Shown here one piece after another: positions 1 to 7,808 of a stretch of DNA of 64,000 bases. This DNA comes from Hyphomicrobiales bacterium (GTDB taxonomy: Bacteria > Pseudomonadota > Alphaproteobacteria > Rhizobiales > Rhizobiaceae). Within the stretch, counting starts at the first letter, position 1; every line of letters starts with the position of its first letter. The stretch lies in assembly GCA_900469445.1 (NCBI GenBank), contig UBXM01000037.1, positions 121,350-185,349 of the forward strand, written 5' to 3'. Position numbers and translations under genes: made by a program. Under the pieces are notes generated by a model. The model did not search any database. It was not told the DNA's origin and saw only the letters and a program-made list of their open reading frames with translations.

Positions 1-1230
1 CAGGAGGATTGCGGCGGTAATGGCCTTGTAGCCCCAGACTGCGCGCAGGAACTGGAAGGACATCAACGAGGTGACGACCATCGCGCCGGTGACCGAGATG
101 CCATAGGCGGTGGCAAGCGATTCCGAATCCCCGAAGGAGAAGATCAGAACCAGAACGCCAATGCAAAGAACCATGTTGACCGCGGGCACATAGATCTGCC
201 CGGTATTGGTCTCCGAGGTGAACTTGATTGCGAGGCGCGGCAGGAAGCCGAGATGGACGGCCTGGCGCGCCAGCGAGAAGGCGCCGGTGATGACGGCCTG
301 GCTGGCGATGATCGTCGCCATGGTGGCTAGGATCACCATCGGCAGCAGCGCCCAGTCGGGATAAAGCAGGTAGAAGGGGTTGGAAATCTTCGTCGGATCG
401 GCAAGCACGAGCGCGCCCTGGCCGAGATAATTCAGTGCCAGCGCCGGGAAAACCAGGATGAACCAGGCGACGCTGATCGGCTTGCGACCGAAATGCCCGA
501 GATCGGCATAAAGCGCTTCGGCGCCGGTAACGGTCAGGAAGACGGCGCCGAGCACGATCAGACCGGCCCAGCCCGCATGGGTGATGAACCAGAGTGCATT
601 GAGCGGGTTGAGTGCCTGAAGGATCGTCCAGTCGTCGCCGATATGGATGAGGCCGCCCCAGGCCATGGCAAGGAACCAGACGACGGTGATCGGCCCGAAA
701 AACTTCATGACCGCCGCCGTGCCCTTCGACTGCACCATGAAAAGACAGATCATGATGGCTGCGGAAAGCGGCAGAACGTAATCCGAGAAGGCCGGGGTGA
801 TAAGCTTCATGCCCTCAAGCGCCGACATGACCGATAGCGCCGGAGTAATCATCGCATCGCCGATGAACAGAGCCGAGCCGATCAGGCCGGCGAAGAAAAG
901 CACCGGCATATAGCTGCCGGTCTTCTTCATCAGAAGCGCCAGAAGCGACAGCGTGCCGCCTTCGCCGTCATTGTCGGCGCGCAGCAGAAAGAGGACATAT
1001 TTGAAGGTGACGATGATGGTCAGCGTCCAGACCATCAACGAAATGAGCCCGATGACGTGCTCATCCTGGATGCCATTGGCGGCAAACGGGCGCAATGCCT
1101 CGCGGAAGGCGTAAAGCGGGCTCGTCCCGATGTCGCCATAAACGACCCCGATAGACCCAATCAGCAACACAAGAAATTTGCGAGTTTCCGAAGACGATGG
1201 ATCGGAATCAGCGACATGCGATGCGGTCAT
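1..1230 (-). CDS. kup: Kup-family potassium uptake protein, 3' part missing
   Basis: This encodes the first 410 codons of a KUP/HAK/KT potassium-proton symporter of the inner membrane. The frame is open from an ATG at 1230 to the window edge, so roughly 220 C-terminal residues, including the soluble tail, lie outside. Reading on the minus strand, the protein has the typical N-terminus (a GVVYGDIGTSPLYA-type stretch) followed by many hydrophobic helices, and GDSESLATAYGISVTGAM near the truncated end. These are hallmarks of the family. The neighbouring gene is divergent, with about 180 bp between them that contain no other gene. Family assignment is firm; whether this is the main potassium importer or one of several Kup paralogues common in rhizobia cannot be told. 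Confidence 0.93.
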   Translation of the reverse strand, partial: MTASHVADSDPSSSETRKFLVLLIGSIGVVYGDIGTSPLYAFREALRPFAANGIQDEHVIGLISLMVWTLTIIVTFKYVLFLLRADNDGEGGTLSLLALLMKKTGSYMPVLFFAGLIGSALFIGDAMITPALSVMSALEGMKLITPAFSDYVLPLSAAIMICLFMVQSKGTAAVMKFFGPITVVWFLAMAWGGLIHIGDDWTILQALNPLNALWFITHAGWAGLIVLGAVFLTVTGAEALYADLGHFGRKPISVAWFILVFPALALNYLGQGALVLADPTKISNPFYLLYPDWALLPMVILATMATIIASQAVITGAFSLARQAVHLGFLPRLAIKFTSETNTGQIYVPAVNMVLCIGVLVLIFSFGDSESLATAYGISVTGAMVVTSLMSFQFLRAVWGYKAITAAILL

Positions 1231-1410
1231 AAAGTCTCCAGGCGCAGGGCCAAGGTGTCGTTCGGTGTGTCTGTGGCGCGGAATATGGTGCGTCGCCCCG
1301 GTCAAGGCAAATGGATATATATAAGACTTTGATGTCATAGTCTCTCCCTACGCATCGAAATCCTATGCGTGTAGAGCAATGTTGGTTTCCGTAAAAACAG
1401 GAGCCAGACC

Positions 1411-2310
1411 ATGACACCCTTCCTTCGCGCAAGGCGTCAAACTTACACACCCCTGCTGACGCCCTTCTCGGAAGACCGAATTGATCTTGCCGCGTTCGAA
1501 GCAGCGATCGACCGGCAGATCATCGCAGGTGTGGATGGTATCGTGGTCTGCGATGTCATCGGTGAAGGGCCGGTCCTGCGTGTCGATGAACGCGAGAAGC
1601 TTCTGGAAACCTGCATTTTCCGCGCTCGGCCACATCTCAGTGTCATTGCTGCGGCCGGTACGAACTGCACGGAAAAGACGATCGAACGATGCCGCCGTGC
1701 CGAGCAGTTGGGGGCGGATGCGCTGCTCGTAACGGTGCCGTATTACTCGAAGCCTACACTGAAGGGCGTAATCCATCACTTTCGCGAGATTGCCGCCGCG
1801 ATCAGTATTCCGATTCTTGTGGATGACGATCCGGGGCGGACGGCGAAGGATTACGGCGTGGCGTTGCCGGAGGCGCTTGCTGAAATGGATGCGATCGTCG
1901 GCATCTGCCATGGGGCCGGGCGTCTCGGGCATTTCGCAGCCCTGCCGGAACATCTCAAGCATCGGTTCATTCACATGTCGAGGGACAGTGACAGGCTGAT
2001 GGAATTCCTCGATAGCGGCGGGGATGGAGCGCTTTCTGCCCTGGCCAACATCATTCCGTCTCCCATCCAGACCATGGTTGGGATGACGGAGCGCGGCAGC
2101 GGCTGCAATTCGCTTCTGCAAGCCCTTTCCGTTGCGGCAGAGGCCGTCGGGATGGATGATGTTGCTGCTTTGAAGGAAGCCCAGTTCTTCCTGGATCAGT
2201 CGAAGGCCGATGTTCGTCTACCGCTGGTGCCCGCCGAGCGGGAGACAATCCTGCGCGTAAGGCGAGCCTTTACCCCCTTTGCCAGCTGCGAGCCTCGACG
2301 TGCCGCTTGA
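1411..2310 (+). CDS. DapA-superfamily protein lacking the catalytic residues
   Basis: This 299-residue protein has the length and TIM-barrel pattern of dihydrodipicolinate synthase / N-acetylneuraminate lyase enzymes, which form a Schiff base with pyruvate. Seen directly: the pyruvate-binding GTTGE motif reads DVIGE (48-52), the catalytic tyrosine region before PGRT is VDDD (137-140), and the Schiff-base lysine position of the GIK motif is Cys166 (VGIC). The VPYY motif (109-112) and the PGRT arginine remain. It therefore should not do classical aldolase chemistry. The start is supported by AGGAG 7 bases before the ATG. It stands alone between kup and a regulator. It may be a pseudo-enzyme or have new chemistry; the substrate is unknown. 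Confidence 0.85.
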   Translation: MTPFLRARRQTYTPLLTPFSEDRIDLAAFEAAIDRQIIAGVDGIVVCDVIGEGPVLRVDEREKLLETCIFRARPHLSVIAAAGTNCTEKTIERCRRAEQLGADALLVTVPYYSKPTLKGVIHHFREIAAAISIPILVDDDPGRTAKDYGVALPEALAEMDAIVGICHGAGRLGHFAALPEHLKHRFIHMSRDSDRLMEFLDSGGDGALSALANIIPSPIQTMVGMTERGSGCNSLLQALSVAAEAVGMDDVAALKEAQFFLDQSKADVRLPLVPAERETILRVRRAFTPFASCEPRRAA

Positions 2311-2411
2311 TGTGGTACCTCGATAAATAGTTCGTGGGGGACAGGCTTGCTGATTGCAAAGCGTCGGCTTTTTAGCGAAACTTGATGCAAGCATTCGCCT
2401 GGGAGGAGCCC

Positions 2412-3365
2412 ATGCATCCTGTTTCCCTGCATGCGGACGAGGTTTACGCCTCGGCCCAGTCCGCTGCAGCAAGTTCGCCCGTGGTCGCTTCGTGGCGGCG
2501 CTGCATGGTCATGCACCATCTGGCTCCGGAACAGGAACGTGCGCCCGAGCGCCTGACCGATAGCGAGTTTCGCCAGACACGGCAGGCATCCGATCGGCTG
2601 ATCGTCGAGGCGCGCGAGGAAATGGACAAGCTGTTTTCCACGGTCGGCAAATCCGGCTGCTGCCTGCTCTTGACCGACCGCAACGGCGTCGCGCTGGAAC
2701 GGCGGGGTTCCGCCGGAGACGACAGGGCGTTTCACGATCTTGGTCTTTGGACAGCATCGATCTGGACCGAGGCCAGTATCGGCACGAATGGTATCGGCAC
2801 CGCATTGGCCGACGAACGCGCCGTATCGATCTTTCGCGACCAGCATTTCTTCTCGTCGAATACCGGGCTGTGCTGTACGACCGCGCCGATCCGCGATCAT
2901 CGCGGAGAAGTGGCGGCGGCTCTCGACATTTCCACATGCCGGGACGACGTCAATGAAATGGTGCTTTCCATTCTTTCGCAGACGGTGCGCGATGCGGCAC
3001 TCAGGATTGAACTCAACCTGTTCCGTTCCGCATTTCCCGGCGCGCGGTTCCTGATGGTGCCGCAGGCGCCGCATGCGGCGGCGGCGCTTCTGGCGGTCGA
3101 TCGCAACGATCTCGTCATCGGCGCGACGCGCGCGGCCCGTCTGGCGCTCTCACTGGACGATACCCGCATTGCCGCGGGCATTCCTGCGGCGGATGCTCTC
3201 GACGAGAGCAGGCCCGACGACCGCCGCGATCTGGTCGAGGCGGAGCGGGCGGCACTCATGCGGGCCCTGTCGCGCACCAATGGCAACGTTTCGCAGGCCG
3301 CGATTGCGCTTGGAATGAGCCGCGCGACGCTTCACCGCAAGATGAAGCGTTTCGGCCTGCATTGA
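2412..3365 (+). CDS. AcoR-like GAF/Fis transcriptional regulator without AAA+ domain
   Basis: A 317-residue regulator. The N-terminal half is an AcoR-type sensor with a GAF domain (around residues 60-190, containing GTNGIGTAL and a CCTTAPI segment). The last 45 residues are a Fis-type helix-turn-helix (NGNVSQAAIALGMSRATLHRKMKR). The sigma-54-interacting AAA+ ATPase that lies between these domains in AcoR is absent, so it cannot activate sigma-54 promoters in the standard way. The ATG at 2412 is preferred over TTG 2382 and ATG 2385 because GGGAGGAG lies just upstream. It sits directly upstream of an AldB-type aldehyde dehydrogenase in the same direction, which is probably its target; such regulators respond to aldehydes, alcohols or acetoin. 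Confidence 0.88.
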   Translation: MHPVSLHADEVYASAQSAAASSPVVASWRRCMVMHHLAPEQERAPERLTDSEFRQTRQASDRLIVEAREEMDKLFSTVGKSGCCLLLTDRNGVALERRGSAGDDRAFHDLGLWTASIWTEASIGTNGIGTALADERAVSIFRDQHFFSSNTGLCCTTAPIRDHRGEVAAALDISTCRDDVNEMVLSILSQTVRDAALRIELNLFRSAFPGARFLMVPQAPHAAAALLAVDRNDLVIGATRAARLALSLDDTRIAAGIPAADALDESRPDDRRDLVEAERAALMRALSRTNGNVSQAAIALGMSRATLHRKMKRFGLH

Positions 3366-3542
3366 GACCCATCAAGTTCTGTTGCGGTGCCGCATGGTTT
3401 GCGGCGCTTCACTGTAGCAGAGGTGCGACAGTGTGCGCTGCCATATGGTCGCAACCTGCTTTTCGTCAGGAACGCGACGACGCAGATTTCCTCCCGGGCC
3501 CGGTCCACGAACCGGGAAGCCAGCTCATCAAGGGAGGATGAC

Positions 3543-5051
3543 ATGCTGCACCAGAAAATCGTCGAGTCGCCGTTCAAGCTGAAATACGGCAACTATATCG
3601 GCGGCGAGTGGAAAGAGCCGATCGGCGGCAAGTATTTCGACAACATCACGCCGGTCACCGGCGGCAAGCTGTGCGAAATCCCGCGCTCGGACGAAAAGGA
3701 CATCAATGCCGCGCTCGATGCGGCGCATGCCGCCAAGGACAAATGGGGCCGCACGGCACCGGCGGAACGTTCCAACATTCTGATGAAGATCGCCCAGCGA
3801 ATGGAGGACAAGCTGGAAGTGCTCGCCCAGGCGGAAACCTGGGACAACGGCAAGCCGATCCGCGAAACCATGGCGGCCGACATTCCGCTCGCCATCGACC
3901 ATTTCCGTTATTTCGCCTCCTGCATCCGCGCCCAGGAAGGGTCGATCGGCGAGATCGACAACGATACGGTCGCCTATCATTTCCATGAGCCGCTCGGCGT
4001 CGTCGGCCAGATCATTCCATGGAATTTCCCGATCCTGATGGCCGCCTGGAAACTGGCTCCGGCCCTTGCCGCCGGCAATTGCGTCGTCATCAAACCCGCC
4101 GAACAGACGCCGGCTTCGCTGCTGGTCTGGGCGGAAATCATCGGCGATCTCCTGCCGCCGGGCGTCTTGAATATCGTCAATGGTTTCGGGCTCGAAGCGG
4201 GCAAGCCGCTGGCATCCAGCCCGCGCATCGCCAAGATCGCCTTTACCGGTGAAACGACGACGGGCCGGCTGATCATGCAATATGCCAGCCAGAACCTCAT
4301 TCCCGTGACGCTGGAGCTCGGCGGAAAGTCGCCGAACATCTTCTTTGCCGACGTGGCGAACGAGGATGACGACTTCTTCGACAAGGCGCTGGAAGGGTTT
4401 GCGATGTTCGCGCTCAACCAGGGCGAGGTCTGCACCTGCCCGAGCCGCGCGCTGGTGCATGAATCGATCTACGATCGCTTCATGGAACGGGCGGTCAAGC
4501 GCGTCGAGGCGATCGTGCAGGGCAACCCGCTCGACAGCGCCACGATGATCGGTGCGCAGGCCTCCAACGAGCAGATGGAGAAGATCCTCTCCTATCTCGA
4601 TATCGGCAAGCAGGAAGGCGCCGAAGTCTTGACCGGCGGATCGCGCAACGATCTCGGCGGGGAACTGTCGAGCGGCTATTACATCAAGCCGACGATCTTT
4701 GCCGGGCATAACAAGATGCGGGTGTTCCAGGAGGAAATCTTCGGGCCGGTGGTTTCCGTCGCCAAGTTCAAGACGGATGCGGAAGCCCTCGAGATCGCCA
4801 ACGACACGCTTTACGGCCTCGGCGCCGGCGTGTGGACGCGTGACGGCAACCGTGCCTATCGCTTCGGTCGGGAAATCCAGGCCGGTCGTGTCTGGACCAA
4901 TTGCTATCATGCCTATCCGGCCCATGCGGCCTTCGGCGGCTACAAGCAGTCCGGTATCGGTCGCGAGACCCACAAGATGATGCTCGATCACTACCAGCAG
5001 ACCAAGAACATGCTGGTGAGCTACAGCCCGAAGAAACTCGGTTTCTTCTGA
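3543..5051 (+). CDS. aldB: AldB-type NAD(P)-dependent aldehyde dehydrogenase
   Basis: A cytoplasmic aldehyde dehydrogenase of 502 residues, full length for the family, oxidising aldehydes such as acetaldehyde to acids. Visible motifs: PWNF with Asn161, the general-base Glu258 in LELGGKSPN, and the catalytic cysteine in GEVCTC (Cys297). The reading frame extends upstream to 3387, but ATG 3543 is the likely start because AAGGGAGG lies just before it and the family begins with a short segment before YGNYIGGEW. The regulator upstream and the DUF779 gene downstream are a recurring neighbourhood for AldB/AcoD dehydrogenases. A strong hairpin follows the stop. The exact substrate is inferred, not shown. 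Confidence 0.92.
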   Translation: MLHQKIVESPFKLKYGNYIGGEWKEPIGGKYFDNITPVTGGKLCEIPRSDEKDINAALDAAHAAKDKWGRTAPAERSNILMKIAQRMEDKLEVLAQAETWDNGKPIRETMAADIPLAIDHFRYFASCIRAQEGSIGEIDNDTVAYHFHEPLGVVGQIIPWNFPILMAAWKLAPALAAGNCVVIKPAEQTPASLLVWAEIIGDLLPPGVLNIVNGFGLEAGKPLASSPRIAKIAFTGETTTGRLIMQYASQNLIPVTLELGGKSPNIFFADVANEDDDFFDKALEGFAMFALNQGEVCTCPSRALVHESIYDRFMERAVKRVEAIVQGNPLDSATMIGAQASNEQMEKILSYLDIGKQEGAEVLTGGSRNDLGGELSSGYYIKPTIFAGHNKMRVFQEEIFGPVVSVAKFKTDAEALEIANDTLYGLGAGVWTRDGNRAYRFGREIQAGRVWTNCYHAYPAHAAFGGYKQSGIGRETHKMMLDHYQQTKNMLVSYSPKKLGFF

Positions 5052-5062
5052 GAAAGATGATG

Positions 5063-5097
5063 GCCGGGCAGGGGACGCGATGCTCCTGCCCGGCTTT
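5063..5097 (+). terminator. Rho-independent terminator after aldB
   Basis: A 10-bp perfect stem (GCCGGGCAGG at 5063-5072 pairing with 5085-5094) with a 12-base loop is followed by TTT. It lies 12 bases after the aldehyde dehydrogenase stop, so transcription of aldB probably ends here, before the small membrane protein. Confidence 0.75.
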
Positions 5098-5179
5098 CGC
5101 GCCTATCAACAGGTCTTGAAATCATCGGAAAAGGAATATTCGATACGCCGTCAGTATCCGACAATCGAGATATTCCGTG

Positions 5180-5509
5180 ATGTCGAATGAAAACGAGCCT
5201 CTCGTCGAAATGCTCTTCCGCAATGGAACGCTGACCGTCGTCGGGATAATCCTGTCGTTCTCGCTGACGTTTCTGAGCCAATGGGCGCAAAATCCGGTTC
5301 CCTGGACCTTGGTCGACCTGCCGACAATGCTTCTGCTGTCCGCCGGGATCATCACCCAGGGAAGCTCCCTCGTCATCTTTCTGCGGCACGATTCACTTCA
5401 GCGGCGGGTCTATGACAAGGCAAGCAAAACGTTTCTCTATGGCCTGGCGATGACCGTTTCGGGTGTTTTTCTGGCTATCGTGATAGACTTCATCCAGCTC
5501 ATCGCTTGA
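5180..5509 (+). CDS. Small hypothetical membrane protein
   Basis: A protein of about 109 residues with three predicted membrane helices: around residues 14-34, 47-67 and 84-106. I do not recognise a named family. GTG 5177 or ATG 5180 could be the start. It lies between the terminator of the aldehyde dehydrogenase gene and a DUF779 gene, 29 bases ahead of the latter, so the two may be co-transcribed. Its hydrophobic pattern and normal codon use argue that it is a real gene. No function can be assigned from the sequence. Confidence 0.6.
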   Translation: MSNENEPLVEMLFRNGTLTVVGIILSFSLTFLSQWAQNPVPWTLVDLPTMLLLSAGIITQGSSLVIFLRHDSLQRRVYDKASKTFLYGLAMTVSGVFLAIVIDFIQLIA

Positions 5510-5538
5510 GCTGCAATCGCATTCCGGGAGGAGAGGCC

Positions 5539-5919
5539 ATGGACAATCATGTCAACGGCGAACCGCGCGTGACCGCCACCGATGCCGCTCTGGCGCTGAT
5601 CGCCGAGATCCGGCAGGACTATCCCGACATCCTTTTTCACCAGTCCGGCGGCTGCTGCGACGGGTCCTCGCCGATGTGTTATCCGACGGATGATTTCATT
5701 GTCGGCGACCATGATGTGAAGCTGGGCGAGATCGGTGGGGTACCTGTCTATATCAGCGGCAGTCAATTCGAGGTTTGGAAGCACACGCAACTGATCATCG
5801 ACGTCGTGCCGGGTCGGGGCGGGATGTTCTCGCTCGACAATGGCCGGGAGAAGCGATTTCTCACTCGCTCACGGGTTTTCGGCGGAGGCGAAGCCTGCGC
5901 CGTTCCGCAGGCCCGGTGA
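5539..5919 (+). CDS. DUF779 family protein
   Basis: A 126-residue member of DUF779, a small cysteine-containing family usually encoded beside AcoD/AldB aldehyde dehydrogenases. Visible signature: the HQSGGCCDGSSPMC segment (about 34-47) and the conserved FLTRSRVF near the end. GGGAGGAG just upstream supports ATG 5539. The last dozen residues after SRVF do not look like the family's normal short acidic tail. The sequence immediately downstream, in another frame, matches the C-terminus of a PQQ glucose dehydrogenase, so the native 3' end was probably replaced by a rearrangement. The role of the family is unknown; a link to aldehyde oxidation is inferred from context. Confidence 0.85.
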   Translation: MDNHVNGEPRVTATDAALALIAEIRQDYPDILFHQSGGCCDGSSPMCYPTDDFIVGDHDVKLGEIGGVPVYISGSQFEVWKHTQLIIDVVPGRGGMFSLDNGREKRFLTRSRVFGGGEACAVPQAR

Positions 5920-6068
5920 AGGCCCGCATGCCGGTCGGCAGTCAGGGCACGCCGATCACCTACAAATCGCCGAAGACCGGCAAGCAATATGTGGTCATCT
6001 CGGCCGGCGGCGCGCGCCAGTCGCCCGACCGTGGCGATTACGTGATCGCTTACGCCTTGCCGAATTGA
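5910..6068 (+). pseudogene. 3' remnant of a PQQ-dependent glucose dehydrogenase (gcd) gene
   Basis: This frame gives about 52 codons ending in ITYKSPKTGKQYVVISAGG and RGDYVIAYALPN. That is the conserved C-terminal end of membrane-bound quinoprotein glucose/quinate dehydrogenases, which are normally about 780-800 residues. Nothing upstream in this or the other frames continues the homology; that space is the DUF779 gene. The fragment has no credible start or ribosome binding site. It ends with the family's natural stop and is followed by a strong terminator, as an intact gcd 3' end would be. I read it as a deletion scar that removed nearly all of a gcd gene and joined its tail to DUF779. Confidence 0.75.
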
Positions 6069-6095
6069 TCGATCCGGACTTGGACAAAATCGGAG

Positions 6096-6125
6096 CCGCG
6101 ACATGGAAACATGTCGCGGTTTTTC
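6096..6125 (+). terminator. Strong Rho-independent terminator
   Basis: A perfect 10-bp stem (CCGCGACATG, 6096-6105, with 6110-6119) and a GAAA tetraloop are followed by TTTTT. It follows the glucose dehydrogenase remnant and now ends transcripts from the DUF779 gene. Confidence 0.85.
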
Positions 6126-6262
6126 CGTTTATGCTGCCGAACATCATCTGTGGCTGAAATAAACGAGGGCTTTACAGAAGTTCAATCCCGACTAGGTTGG
6201 TAGTGATATCGGACGCCGTGGGGGATGGCGACCGGCTTTCCGAATAGAGCAGGAGTTGGCCC

Positions 6263-7654
6263 TTGATCTATGACGTCGCAGTCGTCGGTTCCGGCTTTTC
6301 AGCCATCGCGCTGACCATCAATCTTCTGCGCCAGCTCGGCCCGGAGCGGTCGATTGCCATTATCGGCGATGATCCGGGGTTTGGCCGCGGGACAGCGTAT
6401 AGAAGCGAATTCTACCTGCACCGGCTCAATGTGCCGGCGGCGCGGATGAGCGCTTTTCCCGATGAACCCGACGATTTTCTCGATTGGCTGAGGGAGAAAG
6501 GCCGCAAGCCGATCGGCGATTATTTTGCCGCACGCGGCGACTATGGGCTTTATCTCAGGGACAGGCTCGCGTCGTTGCTGCGCCGCCGGGATGATCGCGT
6601 CGCCGTCGATTTCATCAAGGCAAAGGCGACGGCCTGCATGATGCCCGGTGAAACCGATGTCGAATTCCATCTCGACAATGACACGGTGCTGCGGGCGAGA
6701 CATGTCGCGCTCTGCCTCGGTGTCGGCAATGCAGAACTGCCGATCAAACCGGATTTCGTGCCGGAAAAAATGCAGCGCCGCATCGTGCAAAACCCGTGGC
6801 GGCTGGGCTGGCTTTCGTCGATCAAACCGGATGACGATGTCTGCATTCTGGGTTCCGGCCTGACGATGGTCGATCAGGTTCTGTCGCTTCGCTCGCACGG
6901 ACATCGCGGCAGGATCCATGTGATTTCGCGGCGCGGCCTCGTTCCGCACCCGCACAGCACGATCAAGCCGGAACCGGTTGAACCTCGCCTGCCGGAAAAG
7001 AGCCGGGAGATCAGCGAAATCCTTGCCGGTTTTCGGGCGCAGGTGCGCGAGGGTGCAGACTGGCGCGGGCTGATGGATGGCTTGCGGCATCGCACGCAGC
7101 AACTCTGGCAGGAACTCAACGATGTGCAACGATCCCGTTTCATGCGGCATGCGCTGGCCTGGTGGAACATCCACCGGCATCGCCTTGCGCCACCGGTCTG
7201 GTCACGTCTCAAGCCGCTGATCGACGATGGCACGGTGACGGTTCATGCCGGCTTCATTGGCGAAATCAGGGAGACCGACGGACGTATCGGTATCCGTTTC
7301 CGCAAACGCGGGACACCCGAAATGCAGGAGATTGCCGTCGACTGGATCGTCAACTGTACCGGCATGGAGCGGGCCGGCATCGCGCATTCGCCGCTGTTGC
7401 AGCAGATGCGCGAAACATCTGTCATCGGCATGGACAGGCTGGGGCTGGGTGTCAGCGTCGATGCCCGCTCGCGTATCTGCTGCCCGGATGGAACCGTTCG
7501 ACAGAGGCTCTATGCCGTTGGCGCGCTGACGGCCGGACAGTTCTGGGAAATCACGGCCGTGCCGGATATCCGCAACCAGGCGAAACGAGTGGCGGAAGAG
7601 ATTGCCGGGGAGTTGGCGGGCAATAGCGACGATCTTGCCAGAAAGAGCGCCTGA
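6263..7654 (+). CDS. FAD/NAD(P)-binding protein (COG4529-like)
   Basis: A 463-residue flavoprotein with an N-terminal dinucleotide-binding motif (VAVVGSGFSAIAL, about 5-17) and a second one (VCILGSGLTMVD, about 193-204), as in the COG4529 group of FAD-NAD(P)-binding proteins. A conserved NCTGMER stretch lies near residue 370. The likely start is TTG 6263, with AGGAG 7 bases upstream; no closer ATG keeps the FAD motif. It stands alone downstream of a terminator. Members are thought to be oxidoreductases or hydroxylases of small molecules, but the substrate is unknown. Confidence 0.8.
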   Translation: MIYDVAVVGSGFSAIALTINLLRQLGPERSIAIIGDDPGFGRGTAYRSEFYLHRLNVPAARMSAFPDEPDDFLDWLREKGRKPIGDYFAARGDYGLYLRDRLASLLRRRDDRVAVDFIKAKATACMMPGETDVEFHLDNDTVLRARHVALCLGVGNAELPIKPDFVPEKMQRRIVQNPWRLGWLSSIKPDDDVCILGSGLTMVDQVLSLRSHGHRGRIHVISRRGLVPHPHSTIKPEPVEPRLPEKSREISEILAGFRAQVREGADWRGLMDGLRHRTQQLWQELNDVQRSRFMRHALAWWNIHRHRLAPPVWSRLKPLIDDGTVTVHAGFIGEIRETDGRIGIRFRKRGTPEMQEIAVDWIVNCTGMERAGIAHSPLLQQMRETSVIGMDRLGLGVSVDARSRICCPDGTVRQRLYAVGALTAGQFWEITAVPDIRNQAKRVAEEIAGELAGNSDDLARKSA

Positions 7655-7808
7655 GCTTTTCGGGATTGGCGCAGCTTTCTCGTCCCTCATCTTTGTGCTT
7701 GTCACAGAGATCCAGCCAGCCCAAGTCCATGGCTGAAAAGGCTCCTCGCGGCGCGCCGACGCGCGTTGGCCGGTTTCCCGTCACAAGGACAGGAATGAGG
7801 GAGTTTGC

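Noticed and set aside
3366..3542. Sigma-54 promoter before aldB
   Set aside because: No GG-N10-GC element with acceptable flanks was found, and the neighbouring regulator lacks the AAA+ domain.
3528..4991. A 487-codon minus-strand frame
   Set aside because: Antisense to the aldehyde dehydrogenase, whose motifs are unmistakable; a high-GC shadow.
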